Translations under genes and position numbers: made by a program
From: an uncultured Clostridia bacterium
Lineage (GTDB): Bacteria; Bacillota; Clostridia; Christensenellales; UBA1242
Length of the DNA stretch: 47,463 nucleotides
Direction of reading: 5' to 3'
Assembly: GCA_934757865.1 (NCBI GenBank)
Contig: CAKVLS010000007.1
Coordinates: 1 to 47,463, forward strand
In this document: positions 1 to 8,827 of the stretch, piece after piece
Layout: each line of letters starts with the position of its first letter
Position numbering within the stretch: the stretch's first letter is position 1
Notes under the pieces: generated by a model
Told to the model about the DNA's origin: nothing
Database searches by the model: none
What the model saw: the letters and a program-made list of their open reading frames with translations, nothing else

Positions 1-199
<199 letters not shown>

Positions 200-322
200 A
201 AGAGAAGTGAAGTCGACGAAGTTAAACATTAGTTTAACAGGTATACAGTTTGGTCTTTTAAGCTACCAAACAGAAATAATTAGCTTAAAACAACCCAAAA
301 ACTTTAACTATTGATTGTAAAT
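200..322 (+). other. 16S trailer with two hairpins
   Basis: Transcribed spacer between the 16S end and its terminator. It holds two perfect 7-bp hairpins: GTTAAAC/GTTTAAC at 221-238 with loop ATTA, and GTTTGGT/ACCAAAC at about 248-271. In ordinary rRNA operons the 16S flanks pair for RNase III processing; whether these hairpins take that part is inference, because the 5' flank lies outside the window. No tRNA is visible here. Confidence 0.5.
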
Positions 323-354
323 AAAAGAGATACCTTCGGGTGTCTCTTTTTTTT
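323..354 (+). terminator. Terminator of the 16S transcript (UUCG loop)
   Basis: A stem of AGAGATACC with GGTGTCTCT (one G-T pair) is closed by C-UUCG-G, a very stable tetraloop, and is followed by eight T. It ends the rRNA transcript before any 23S gene. Confidence 0.93.
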
Positions 355-390
355 GCTTTCCCCTCAAAAAGCAAAATTAGTGTTATTTAT

Positions 391-419
391 TTGCTAAATA
401 ATTTTTTATGTTATATCAT
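391..419 (+). promoter_or_regulatory. Sigma-70-type promoter of the 448 gene
   Basis: TTGCTA at 391-396 and TATCAT at 414-419 are separated by 17 bases, about 30 bases before the start codon. Confidence 0.5.
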
Positions 420-447
420 ATAAGTAGTAATAAAGGAGGGGTTTGTT

Positions 448-1107
448 ATGAAAAAGTATATTAGTTACACAACTCTTGGACTTGTCGGGGTTGCTACACT
501 AATGGCATTGCTTGGAATATTTGGAGTTCCAGTATTTAAGGGAGTAGGTTTACAGATTTTGTTCACTGTCGTAACTCTTGCTGTTGTAGCGCTATTGCTA
601 CTTAACACAGCTGAGCTTATCGAGAGAAAAAATGTCGTTGCCTACATAAGTCTTGGACTTCTTATTCTAAGTGCTGTTTTGTTCCTAATCATTATTTGGG
701 GAAAATTATTCGTTGTTGATACATTTGGTAGGGTAACAGTTACCATTTCGATGGTTTCGGTTGTATTTAACATCATCTCAGCTAACGCTTTGAAACTTGG
801 CAAGAAATACTTGGCTGTTCAACTTATTGAATATGCACTTCTTGCAGTTATTGTTGTGTTAATAACTATTACAATCTTTGATGGCAAGTTTGACAGACTA
901 GGCTCTGCATACTTTTTGGCATCGGTTGTTGTTGCATTGGCTATGGGTATTGCTGTTTCTGTATTTGCTAAAAAAGTGGCAAGTGAAGGATATGCACCTA
1001 CAAAAGCAAAAGAGGGCTATATTCAAGTATCAAAAGAAGAGTATGATAAACTTGTAGCTGAAAATCAAGAGCTAAAGAAAAAACTAGCTGAGCTAGAAAA
1101 TAAATAA
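448..1107 (+). CDS. Six-TM membrane protein with C-terminal coiled coil
   Basis: A 219-residue protein I do not recognise. Six hydrophobic stretches can be seen at about residues 4-27, 35-57, 62-88, 97-118, 121-144 and 151-177. They are followed by a charged tail (about 189-219) with the heptad-like pattern VAENQELKKKLAELENK, which suggests a short cytoplasmic coiled coil for self-association or partner binding. An AAAGGAGGGG ribosome binding site precedes the ATG, and the gene has its own promoter and terminator, so it is transcribed alone. The membrane location is well supported; the function is unknown. Confidence 0.8.
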   Translation: MKKYISYTTLGLVGVATLMALLGIFGVPVFKGVGLQILFTVVTLAVVALLLLNTAELIERKNVVAYISLGLLILSAVLFLIIIWGKLFVVDTFGRVTVTISMVSVVFNIISANALKLGKKYLAVQLIEYALLAVIVVLITITIFDGKFDRLGSAYFLASVVVALAMGIAVSVFAKKVASEGYAPTKAKEGYIQVSKEEYDKLVAENQELKKKLAELENK

Positions 1108-1130
1108 TTATAAAAACCTAAAATATAAAA

Positions 1131-1157
1131 AGCAGCCTTATCGGGTTGCTTTTTTTG
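1131..1157 (+). terminator. Terminator after the 448 gene
   Basis: AGCAGCC pairs with GGTTGCT (one G-T pair) around a six-base loop and is followed by a T run. Confidence 0.8.
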
Positions 1158-1342
1158 TTTTATATTTACGGCTTTATATGTAGGGTAGTAGAAGATATAT
1201 GCGGTTATATTAGAATAATATTAGGTATGTATTTAATATAAATTATTAACTAGTTGCTTATTTTATAAAAATACTCGCATTTTGTATAAATGAATAAATA
1301 TGCATAAAAATGAATTATCTTTAATTTTTATGCAAAAATGCT
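1158..1342. other. AT-rich intergenic stretch
   Basis: The spacing between the 448 and 1410 genes is about 300 bases. Apart from the terminator at its left end and the promoter at its right end I see no gene, repeat or stable structure in it. Confidence 0.5.
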
Positions 1343-1371
1343 TTGACTTAATAAAAAAAACAATGTATACT
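1343..1371 (+). promoter_or_regulatory. Promoter of the 1410 gene
   Basis: TTGACT at 1343-1348 and TATACT at 1366-1371 with exactly 17 bases between them. Confidence 0.8.
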
Positions 1372-1409
1372 CATTTTTGTATTTACGCGCAAAGGAAGAA
1401 AGGGAAAAG

Positions 1410-2633
1410 ATGAGTAATTTTGGGGTAGCACATTTAGCTAATTTTTGGAAGATAAAAGACAACTGCCAAGAGATATGTTTAGGTCTTGAGAATTTGAGCG
1501 AAGAAATGGGCGACAAGAACAGCGGTATTCTTAATGACTACAATATCGTTAAAGATTTGATTAACAAGATAACAGCTACTGGATACTTCAGTAAGGCAAA
1601 AGATGTAAGCGAAGACGAGGTAGTTAGCCTTGTTAATGAGATAGCTAGCATTGAGGAAAAGGACAAAATCTACACCGCTCATGTTTGGGCAAAGAATTTG
1701 TCTAAGGTTGACGCTTTCAAACAAAATGTTTTTAAGCTATGTGTTAAGCCTTATTTTGATAGCAACATCATGCAAAATTTGACTAATATGCAAAGTTCTA
1801 ATTTTGTACAAGCTCATCTTATAAGCAATGGCAACATTATCCTAAAAAATCCTGCCAATATTCTAAATGGCGGACTAGAAAAAAGACTTCCTTATGGTTT
1901 TGTTTACAATGTAGACGAGAGTAATTTTGTTGGAGCTACTGACGAGAGCATGCTACTTGTATCAAAAAACAAAGCTGATATCACAGACAAAGACTATGTT
2001 TCTCTTGCGGAGAAAAACGGCGAGTGCATTTTCCTTAGCGGATATGCTAGTAAGCTAAAAACTCCTGGACAAATTATTAGAAAGTATAGCAACAAGAGAT
2101 TTAGCCAAAATGACAACTTAGTAGTTTTGGACGGAGAGAGTAAACCATGTGCTATATTCTACTATAGCTTGGGAATTGATGAGATTGATAATAGATTTGG
2201 TAAAATCAAGGCAGCTGCTGAGAAGTTAAATCTTCCACTTGTAAAAATTGACCTAAATGACTACTTCAAAAATAACGGAAAGTTTTTTACTACAAGCAAC
2301 AATATTAGAGTTTCTTTTAATAATTTTGTTGATAGTTTTAATCAAGTTATTATTGATTCATGCGATTTTGACATGCTTGCCGAGAGCAAAAAACTTGTAG
2401 GTTATAATACTTCTCTTAGATACAACTTTGTATATAAGTTTTTGTCAGCAATAAGAACAAGACTTGATGAAGGATACGAAAATATGGTTGAGTTTGTTCC
2501 TAAGGCATTTAGAAAAATGGTCCTAAAGAAAAATACTTTGACCAAAGAAAGAGAAATAGCAAACGGAGCTCCTCTTGTATATCCTAACGAAGAGACTAAC
2601 TTTGCTGTTCCTAATAGTTTCTTTAACGAATAA
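1410..2633 (+). CDS. Unrecognised 407-residue protein
   Basis: I do not recognise this family. I chose the ATG at 1410 (MSNFGVAHLANFW) and not the in-frame ATG at 1377, because 1377 lies next to the -10 box, while 1410 has a purine-rich GGAAGAAAGGGA site before it. The protein is soluble: no signal peptide or membrane segment is visible. The N-terminal 110 residues look helical. The middle (about 130-270) is richer in strands and contains the stretch SKPCAIFYYSLG. It is flanked by its own promoter and a hairpin terminator, so it is probably monocistronic. Function unknown. Confidence 0.75.
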   Translation: MSNFGVAHLANFWKIKDNCQEICLGLENLSEEMGDKNSGILNDYNIVKDLINKITATGYFSKAKDVSEDEVVSLVNEIASIEEKDKIYTAHVWAKNLSKVDAFKQNVFKLCVKPYFDSNIMQNLTNMQSSNFVQAHLISNGNIILKNPANILNGGLEKRLPYGFVYNVDESNFVGATDESMLLVSKNKADITDKDYVSLAEKNGECIFLSGYASKLKTPGQIIRKYSNKRFSQNDNLVVLDGESKPCAIFYYSLGIDEIDNRFGKIKAAAEKLNLPLVKIDLNDYFKNNGKFFTTSNNIRVSFNNFVDSFNQVIIDSCDFDMLAESKKLVGYNTSLRYNFVYKFLSAIRTRLDEGYENMVEFVPKAFRKMVLKKNTLTKEREIANGAPLVYPNEETNFAVPNSFFNE

Positions 2634-2640
2634 CATTAAG

Positions 2641-2668
2641 GCACGCAAGCTTAAGCCTGTGTGCTTTT
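2641..2668 (+). terminator. Terminator after the 1410 gene
   Basis: GCACGCA pairs with TGTGTGC (one G-T pair) and is followed by TTTT, eight bases after the stop codon. Confidence 0.7.
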
Positions 2669-2873
2669 ATTTTAGGCTAATAAGTAGCCTATTAGTAGGT
2701 GGACAAAAAGTGGCTTACTTATAATATTTTAGCTACTTAAAGCGTACATATTATGGCAAGGCGTATGTATATAATATGTAGTATATTTTTTTCTATGTAT
2801 ATTTATATATATAGTTTAGACACAAAAAGCCAAAATGTGCAGCTTTGGCTATAGTACTTTTTAATTTTCAGTA
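2669..2873. other. Intergenic stretch with one perfect hairpin
   Basis: AT-rich sequence between the 1410 gene and the GLUG gene. It contains a perfect inverted repeat AGCCAAA/TTTGGCT (2828-2850, nine-base loop) directly upstream of the GLUG promoter. No T run follows at once, so it could be an operator or a weak terminator. No coding potential was seen. Confidence 0.4.
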
Positions 2874-2902
2874 TTGACAACAAAATAGCTTTATACTATA
2901 AT
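2874..2902 (+). promoter_or_regulatory. Consensus promoter of the GLUG gene
   Basis: TTGACA at 2874-2879, a 17-base spacer and TATAAT at 2897-2902: an exact consensus match, which predicts strong expression. Confidence 0.9.
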
Positions 2903-2930
2903 TAGGATAACAAAATATGGGGGTAAAAAG

Positions 2931-5900
2931 ATGAAAAGATTTTTAGTCTTTTTGATAGTAGCAATAGCAGTTACCAGTCTTGGTCTTACTATTTACTACT
3001 TTTCAAAGGATAACGAAGTAATTTTTATAAACAATACTCAAATTTCAGTCAATGTAGGAGATACTTTTAGCGCTGACAGCCTTTTGAAGTTTGAAAACGC
3101 AAGTAAGTATACCAAAGTTGATTACAACGGAGTTCAAGATGAAAGCGTTCTTTCTTATAAGAAAAATGAAGGCTTTTATGCAGCTATTGCTGGTGGTGAG
3201 ACAAAGATTGTTATCACAACTAGTAACAGAAGCTACTCAAATCTAGTTATCAATGTTATCGTAAGAGATGGCTCAGAAGAGTTCCCTTACATAATCGACA
3301 GTGAAACTAAACTTAGACAAATCGGTAAAGATTCTAAGTTTACTTTGGACGGTCACTACGAACTAGGCAAGAGCATCATTCTTAGCGAAAAATGGACTCC
3401 AATAGATAACTTTACAGGTTCTATTGATGGTGCTGGTTATACAATCTCTAACATCGATATTTCTAAATATACTGATGCTGAGATAGAGAAGACTAAGTTC
3501 GAAAACGAAAGTGGCGTACTTGAAGATTCTGAAAAGACTCAAGAATACCTTGATTACAACACAGCTCTTGACAATTTAGAGTATGCTGGATTTATTGGTA
3601 GACTAGCATCAAATGGCGAGACTATCGCAAAAATCTCTAACCTAACTCTAAAGAATGTTAACATAAACGGCGACTTTAGTTATGTAGGTGCTGTAGCTGC
3701 AAGAAACGAAGGCGAAATTCATAACTGCCACGTTTCTACAGATAGCCATGTTGAACTAGAATATGCTGGTGGTCAGGTTATTAACGAAAAGACAGTTTAT
3801 AACACTATCCAATCTACAAAAGGCAATGCAGTTGTTGGTGGCGTAGCTGGTATCAGTGATAGCTACACAAGAACTGTAGCTGGTATAAACAAAGGTTACA
3901 CTCCAGTAATCGAAAGATGTACAAGTGCAGCAAGAATTTATATCAATGCTACAACACAAGTTGTTGGTGGTATCGTAGGACATACAGGTGCTTCTCAAGT
4001 ATCTGAATGTATGTTTGATGGTTATGCACTATCAAATGTAGCTGCTGCTCCATTTGGTGGAATAGTAGGAACTAACTCTTCTACAAAAGAAAGCACAATC
4101 ATTGACTGCTTAGCAGTTGTAAACACAATAGACACAAGTGCAGTAACTGCAGTTGGTGGAGATATCTACAACAATGTTTCTACAGGCAACAATGATAGAG
4201 AACATCATTTGTTTGGTCTATATACTTCAGCTTTGAGAACTTACAAAGCTGACGGTTCATACACCGAGACAGATATTACTTCTGTTAAAGTATCATCTAA
4301 TGCAGATGCTATAAAAAATTCTCGTATGCTAACAGCAGCCGAGCTAAAAGTTACTACAAACTATGAGACATATAGACAAGTGCTAGAAAATGGTTCTGAC
4401 TATGTTAGAACTTGGGACTTTGATAATGTTTGGGTAATAGATGAGACAAAAGGTTATCCAACAATCAACAAGTCAAGTGCAGCAGGTTCTATCTACGAGA
4501 TAGATTATTCTACAGTTAAAGGCTCTAATGATTTTAGTAGCTCTGACACTGCAGCAGAAGTTTATAACAAAATAGCTTCTAACACAAACGGAAGTTTCAA
4601 TATCGCTAGTGACATCGATATGCAAGGTTATGAGTGGACTCCTATTGCAAGCTTTAGCGGAACACTTACAGGTACACCTGATAGCACTGGTAAAAACCCA
4701 GTTATTTCTAATATTACATTAGTACTTGATAGCGCTAACAAAAACCAAGGATTATTCAACATCCTAGACAGCACAGCTATCATCAATAATATTACTTTTG
4801 ATAACATTACAATCAAAAATACAACCGGTCAAGGTTCTGCAAGATATGTAGGTACTCTAGCCGGTGAGTGCAACGGTGCATCTCTTAATAATGTAAATGT
4901 AAGAAATGTAACTGTTCAAGATATGACATTCGTAGGCTTTGGCGGCGTAGTTGGTTACAACGATTACTCAGCTGGTAAAGCTACAAAGAATGTTTCTGCA
5001 ACAAATGTTAACTTTGTAAACAGCTATGCAAAAATAGCTGGAGGTATTGCAGCTGTTAATACTGGTGTTATTTGCGGTGATGCTGCTCTTAATACTTTTG
5101 TAACTGCAACTAACAACAACATGATTGCTAACCAACTAGGTGGTATCGTTGGTATTAACTACAGAACTGTTGCTTATGCAAAAGCTGATGTTTCTTATGT
5201 TCTAGCAAAAGAAAATGCTAATGTATTTGGAACTACAAAATTTATCCAAGTTGGTGGTATCGTAGGTTACAACGCTTATGGTTCATATGCATCACTTGTT
5301 ACAAATTCTAGTGCTAGCCTAGACTTCACAGTAGATACTGTAAAAACTTACACTGTATACGCTGGTGGTATAGCTGGTTACAACGCAGGTGCAATTTACA
5401 ATTCTCATGCACATGATTCTAATATCACTTCTAACAACTCTTACAAAATCTTTGCTGGTGGTATAGCTGGTGTAAGTACAGGTGCTGTAGATGTTTGTCT
5501 TGTAGATTCTATTAATATCAAAACTTCTACTACTTGTATCGAAAAAGATAATGAGTCATATGTTGGCGGTATAGTTGGTTTGCTTACTTCTTCTAAGAGT
5601 ACTAACAAAACCGGCGTAGTTGGTAGAACAGTTTCTAAAGCAACTACAGTTGAAGGTTTCTTCGCTGGTGGTCTTGCAGGTTATAGCTATGGTGCAGTAT
5701 ATATGTCTTATGCAGAAGGTACTAGCATCAAAGGTTTCTACGCAGGCGGTCTTGCAGGCGTAATCAATACAACATTCTCAAGTGGTAAGGCTTTAAGCTC
5801 TTTCACTAAAGGTTATGATTCTGGTATGTTCAAATACTGCTATGCAGTTGTAACTCTTGAAAATGTAAACAGCTCAATTGATATGAGCGCTATTAGCACT

Positions 5901-6311
5901 TCTGATATTTATAACCAAGTAGCTTCTTATGATAAAGGTGCTTCTGCAGGTGTTGCAGTACTTGTTGTAAAAGGTTCAGTAGTTGATAACTGCTATGTAG
6001 TAATCAACTTCAAGGGCGAAGGCGCTAAGGCTTCTACTTCATTTAGTAGATACACAGGAAGTTTATCTTCAGCAATCCATGACCAAGTTCATTCTGGTAT
6101 AATCAAAAATACAATTTATACTAACAAACAACTAAGCATGGAAGAAGAGGGCGCAACCTTCGTTAGCGAAGATGCTCTAAGACCAGCTGAAGGTATTAGA
6201 TACAAAGTATTTGAAGACAACGGATTCAATACAGAAGTATGGACAGCTGAGATTGGTAGCCTTCCAAAACTTGTTGGACTAGATAACTTAATTGCAAATC
6301 TAGTTGCATAA
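2931..6311 (+). CDS. Large secreted GLUG-repeat surface protein
   Basis: The 1126-residue protein begins with a hydrophobic segment (about residues 3-25, after MKR) that is either a signal peptide or an N-terminal anchor; no lipobox cysteine is seen. Residues about 34-115 resemble a bacterial Ig-like (Big_2-type) domain. The rest is mostly GLUG-type repeats: I count about 15 copies of the pattern (V/A)GG(I/L)(V/A)G followed by a short loop, for example VGGIVGYN, AGGIAGYN and AGGLAGY, expected to form a beta-solenoid. No LPxTG sorting signal is visible at the C terminus. GLUG proteins are cell-surface or adhesin-like; the ligand is unknown. It has its own promoter and terminator. Confidence 0.88.
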   Translation: MKRFLVFLIVAIAVTSLGLTIYYFSKDNEVIFINNTQISVNVGDTFSADSLLKFENASKYTKVDYNGVQDESVLSYKKNEGFYAAIAGGETKIVITTSNRSYSNLVINVIVRDGSEEFPYIIDSETKLRQIGKDSKFTLDGHYELGKSIILSEKWTPIDNFTGSIDGAGYTISNIDISKYTDAEIEKTKFENESGVLEDSEKTQEYLDYNTALDNLEYAGFIGRLASNGETIAKISNLTLKNVNINGDFSYVGAVAARNEGEIHNCHVSTDSHVELEYAGGQVINEKTVYNTIQSTKGNAVVGGVAGISDSYTRTVAGINKGYTPVIERCTSAARIYINATTQVVGGIVGHTGASQVSECMFDGYALSNVAAAPFGGIVGTNSSTKESTIIDCLAVVNTIDTSAVTAVGGDIYNNVSTGNNDREHHLFGLYTSALRTYKADGSYTETDITSVKVSSNADAIKNSRMLTAAELKVTTNYETYRQVLENGSDYVRTWDFDNVWVIDETKGYPTINKSSAAGSIYEIDYSTVKGSNDFSSSDTAAEVYNKIASNTNGSFNIASDIDMQGYEWTPIASFSGTLTGTPDSTGKNPVISNITLVLDSANKNQGLFNILDSTAIINNITFDNITIKNTTGQGSARYVGTLAGECNGASLNNVNVRNVTVQDMTFVGFGGVVGYNDYSAGKATKNVSATNVNFVNSYAKIAGGIAAVNTGVICGDAALNTFVTATNNNMIANQLGGIVGINYRTVAYAKADVSYVLAKENANVFGTTKFIQVGGIVGYNAYGSYASLVTNSSASLDFTVDTVKTYTVYAGGIAGYNAGAIYNSHAHDSNITSNNSYKIFAGGIAGVSTGAVDVCLVDSINIKTSTTCIEKDNESYVGGIVGLLTSSKSTNKTGVVGRTVSKATTVEGFFAGGLAGYSYGAVYMSYAEGTSIKGFYAGGLAGVINTTFSSGKALSSFTKGYDSGMFKYCYAVVTLENVNSSIDMSAISTSDIYNQVASYDKGASAGVAVLVVKGSVVDNCYVVINFKGEGAKASTSFSRYTGSLSSAIHDQVHSGIIKNTIYTNKQLSMEEEGATFVSEDALRPAEGIRYKVFEDNGFNTEVWTAEIGSLPKLVGLDNLIANLVA
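3580..5775 (+). repeat. Array of GLUG-coding repeats
   Basis: This stretch encodes about 15 degenerate repeats of roughly 20-60 residues, built on a GG(I/L)(V/A)G core. At DNA level the recurring word is close to gctggtggtatagctggt. The copies diverge in length and sequence, so this is an old protein repeat and not a recent tandem duplication. Confidence 0.8.
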
Positions 6312-6326
6312 ACTAAATAAAAAAAA

Positions 6327-6355
6327 GACTTAGGATTTTTCCTAAGTCTTTTTTT
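6327..6355 (+). terminator. Terminator after the GLUG gene
   Basis: A perfect 8-bp stem GACTTAGG/CCTAAGTC with loop ATTTTT is followed by seven T. Confidence 0.95.
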
Positions 6356-6578
6356 ATTTTATTATTGTTTGCCTTTGCGAAATGTAATTATACCAGTCAT
6401 ATATATTTTTTTATACCAATCAATATACATAATTGATTACTAGCCCTAGATGTTTTAGTTACGGGCAAAAATATTTCTTTTATATTGATATATGAGTTAT
6501 ATTGATAAATAGCTATATAGAATAATTTATCAAAAAATAATAATATAAAATATCAAATAAAATGTTTTTAAAAAAAAA
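6356..6578. other. AT-rich intergenic stretch
   Basis: About 220 bases between two terminators, in the convergent gap between the GLUG gene and spoVG. I see no gene, promoter or conserved structure in it. Confidence 0.5.
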
Positions 6579-6604
6579 CACCTACCAGCAATAGTAGGTG
6601 TTTT
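6571..6604 (-). terminator. Terminator of spoVG
   Basis: CACCTAC/GTAGGTG (6579-6585 with 6594-6600) is flanked by A and T runs. Read on the minus strand it ends in a long T run, about 50 bases past the spoVG stop. Confidence 0.88.
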
Positions 6605-6655
6605 GGGTTGATACAGTACATACAAGTATTAGATCTTGTAAAACTAATCACAAAA

Positions 6656-6922
6656 TTATTCTGCTTTTAGTGCTGTCTCAAACTCTGCAAGAATTGCAGT
6701 TCTAATTTGTTCTCTAGTTTCAGTGTTTAGAGGATGAACAACATCTTTGTACTCGCCTTCTGGAGTTTTACGGCTAGGCATAGCAATAAAATAACCTTGG
6801 CTTCCCTCGATAACTTTGATGTCATGAACTACGAAGCACTCATCTATAGTGATAGAAGCAACTGCTTTTAGTTTGCTGTCATCTTTCTTAACTATTCTTA
6901 CACGAACATCAGAAATATTCAA
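6656..6922 (-). CDS. spoVG: SpoVG family RNA-binding regulator
   Basis: An 88-residue SpoVG-family protein, full length. Diagnostic stretches are DVRVRIV, AVASITID, FVVHDIKVIEG, FIAMPSRKTPEGEYKDVVHPL and a helical C-terminal tail. SpoVG proteins bind nucleic acid and regulate genes broadly in Gram-positives; presence alone does not imply spore formation. The start codon is TTG: it gives the usual SpoVG N terminus and follows an AAGGAAGG site at nine bases. The gene is divergent from murC, and a possible promoter on the minus strand is TTGCTA-N17-TACACT in the shared 118-base gap. Confidence 0.95.
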   Translation of the reverse strand: MNISDVRVRIVKKDDSKLKAVASITIDECFVVHDIKVIEGSQGYFIAMPSRKTPEGEYKDVVHPLNTETREQIRTAILAEFETALKAE

Positions 6923-7040
6923 GTCCCAATACCTTCCTTTTAAGATTTGTTAGCAAATACGCTTTGTTAACTAAATATAGTGTATAACATTTTTAGAATA
7001 ATAGCAAACTTTTTTATGCAATTTTTCATATATAAGGTAT

Positions 7041-8384
7041 ATGGAAAAATTAACAAATTTAGCCGGAATAAAAAAGGTTCACATCATAGGAATTGGCGGT
7101 ATAAGTACCAGCGGAATAGCCAAAATGCTACTTAGCCACGGCATAAAGGTAACGGGTAGTGATAGAGTATCATCAGCTATTACCGAGGAGCTCAAAACTC
7201 TCGGCGTCAAGGTGTATATTGGGCACAAGTCGAAAAATGTCGAAAAAGACACAGGCCTAGTCATATACTCACTTGCGATAAAAGACTCTAACCCAGAGCT
7301 AGTTATGGCAAAGAAGCTAAATATACAAACTATCAAAAGAGGCGAAGCCTTAGGGCTTATATCTAGAGAGTATAAGCATACTATTGCAATAGCTGGCATG
7401 CACGGCAAGACTACAACAACGGCCATTATATACAAGATATTTAAGGACGCAGGGCTTGACCCAACGCTTCATATAGGTGGAGAGATAGATAGCGAGCACA
7501 AAAACATTGTGCTAGGTTCAAAGGACTATTTTATAACCGAGGCGTGTGAGTACGGCGACAGCTTTTTGAGTTTGACGCCTGAGGTGTCTATCATCAACAA
7601 TGTTGAGAGGGAGCACCTTGATTATTTTTGCAACTTAAAAAAAATATATAAGTCGTTTAATAGATTTATGTTTGGCAGTAAAGTCTGCTTTGTGGACGGT
7701 AAGCAAAAAGGCAAACTTGTAACACTTGATGATAGATATTTTGATAAAGGTTATCTTAATGCCAAGAATATAAGAAAAGAGCAAGAAGGATTTTCTTTTG
7801 ATGTTTTTGAGGGAGATGACTTTTGGGGGAGAGTAAGGCTAAATGTCCCCGGAAGATACAATATACACAACTCACTTGGCGCTATAATGGTAGCCAAGTA
7901 TTATGGCATATCTAAACAAAGCATAATAAAAAGTTTGTGCGAGTTTAGGTCTGTTAAGAGGCGTTTTGAGAGCGTTGGCGAGGCTTTTGGGCACAAGGTA
8001 ATATTTGATTATGCCCACCACCCAACGGAGATTAAAAACGCAATTAAGACGGCAAAAGAGCTAAATATGGGTAAAGTCTTTGTATACTTCCAGCCGCATA
8101 CATATTCTAGAACAAAAAGCCTCAAAGACTTGTTTAAGAAGTGCTTTAACGGAGCAGATAGTGTGTTTATTTGTTCGACATTTAAGGCGAGAGAAAAGTT
8201 TGACCCAGAGGCTGACGAGAAGGCTCTATCGGAGCTTGTAGAAAGTGTAAGGCACGAGAGTGTTAAGTCGGGAGATATAAATGCGGTAATTCGTGATGCT
8301 AGGAGTAAAAGTGAGCGTGGAGTTTTGCTTTTTGTGGGGGCAGGAGATATGCAGGGCAAGGTCAAAGTCGCCTTTGGGCTTTAA
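7041..8384 (+). CDS. murC: UDP-N-acetylmuramate--L-alanine ligase
   Basis: MurC adds L-alanine to UDP-MurNAc with ATP, the first step of stem-peptide assembly in peptidoglycan synthesis in the cytoplasm. The 447-residue length fits the family. The N-terminal UDP-sugar domain starts with VHIIGIGGISTSGIAKML; the ATP loop GMHGKTTTT is at 119-127; NNVEREHLDYF and the C-terminal FDYAHHPTEI (ligand-binding domain) follow. No good Shine-Dalgarno is present: AAGG lies only three bases before the ATG and a TATATA box ends six bases before it, so the message may be leaderless. Promoter evidence is weak because no -35 is seen. Confidence 0.96.
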   Translation: MEKLTNLAGIKKVHIIGIGGISTSGIAKMLLSHGIKVTGSDRVSSAITEELKTLGVKVYIGHKSKNVEKDTGLVIYSLAIKDSNPELVMAKKLNIQTIKRGEALGLISREYKHTIAIAGMHGKTTTTAIIYKIFKDAGLDPTLHIGGEIDSEHKNIVLGSKDYFITEACEYGDSFLSLTPEVSIINNVEREHLDYFCNLKKIYKSFNRFMFGSKVCFVDGKQKGKLVTLDDRYFDKGYLNAKNIRKEQEGFSFDVFEGDDFWGRVRLNVPGRYNIHNSLGAIMVAKYYGISKQSIIKSLCEFRSVKRRFESVGEAFGHKVIFDYAHHPTEIKNAIKTAKELNMGKVFVYFQPHTYSRTKSLKDLFKKCFNGADSVFICSTFKAREKFDPEADEKALSELVESVRHESVKSGDINAVIRDARSKSERGVLLFVGAGDMQGKVKVAFGL

Positions 8385-8423
8385 AAAAGAAAACTGCCTC
8401 AAAAAAAATATTTGTAAAAAGGG

Positions 8424-8452
8424 TTGACTAATTTTTATATATATAATATAAT
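8424..8452 (+). promoter_or_regulatory. Promoter of rpmE
   Basis: TTGACT at 8424-8429 and TATAAT at 8447-8452, 17 bases apart. Confidence 0.85.
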
Positions 8453-8485
8453 GGTGGAGCATATTATTTAAGGGGTAGAAGTTTT

Positions 8486-8689
8486 ATGAAAAAAGATATA
8501 CATCCAGATTACCATGAAGTTGAAGTAGTTTGTGCTTGTGGCTCTACTTTCAAGACTAAATCTACAAAACCTGGCGACACTATCAAAGTTGATATTTGCA
8601 ACAAATGCCACCCATTCTTTACTGGCAAACAAAAGATAGTTGATGCTAGTGGTAGAGTTGAAAAGTTCCAAAAGAAACACAACATTTAA
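8486..8689 (+). CDS. rpmE: 50S ribosomal protein L31 (zinc form)
   Basis: A 67-residue L31 that bridges the large and small subunits. It has the four cysteines of the zinc-binding form: C16 and C18 (CACG) with C38 and C41 (CNKCHPFFTGKQ). Zinc-free paralogues used under zinc limitation lack them. It is preceded by AAGGGG and its own promoter and followed by a perfect hairpin terminator. The position just upstream of the yqhQ/prmC/prfA block matches the common Clostridia order. Confidence 0.97.
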   Translation: MKKDIHPDYHEVEVVCACGSTFKTKSTKPGDTIKVDICNKCHPFFTGKQKIVDASGRVEKFQKKHNI

Positions 8690-8704
8690 TAAATCAATAA
8701 GTGG

Positions 8705-8734
8705 AAATAGGCGTTTATTTATGCCTATTTTTTT
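8705..8734 (+). terminator. Terminator after rpmE
   Basis: A perfect 8-bp stem AAATAGGC/GCCTATTT is followed by a T run. Confidence 0.93.
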
Positions 8735-8827
8735 ATTGTTATTTTGGGCTTTTTGTTAGACTATTTTTCTAGCTAAATACATAAAAATTGCTGTTTTATA
8801 TTAGCAAAAGATGTAAATAATAATTGT

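Noticed and set aside
200..447. tRNA or start of 23S after the 16S gene
   Set aside because: No cloverleaf, no TTCGA-type T-loop and no 23S 5' sequence is present before or just after the terminator.
6656..6922. SpoVG as evidence of spore formation
   Set aside because: SpoVG occurs widely in Gram-positives that do not form spores, and no committed sporulation gene is visible here.
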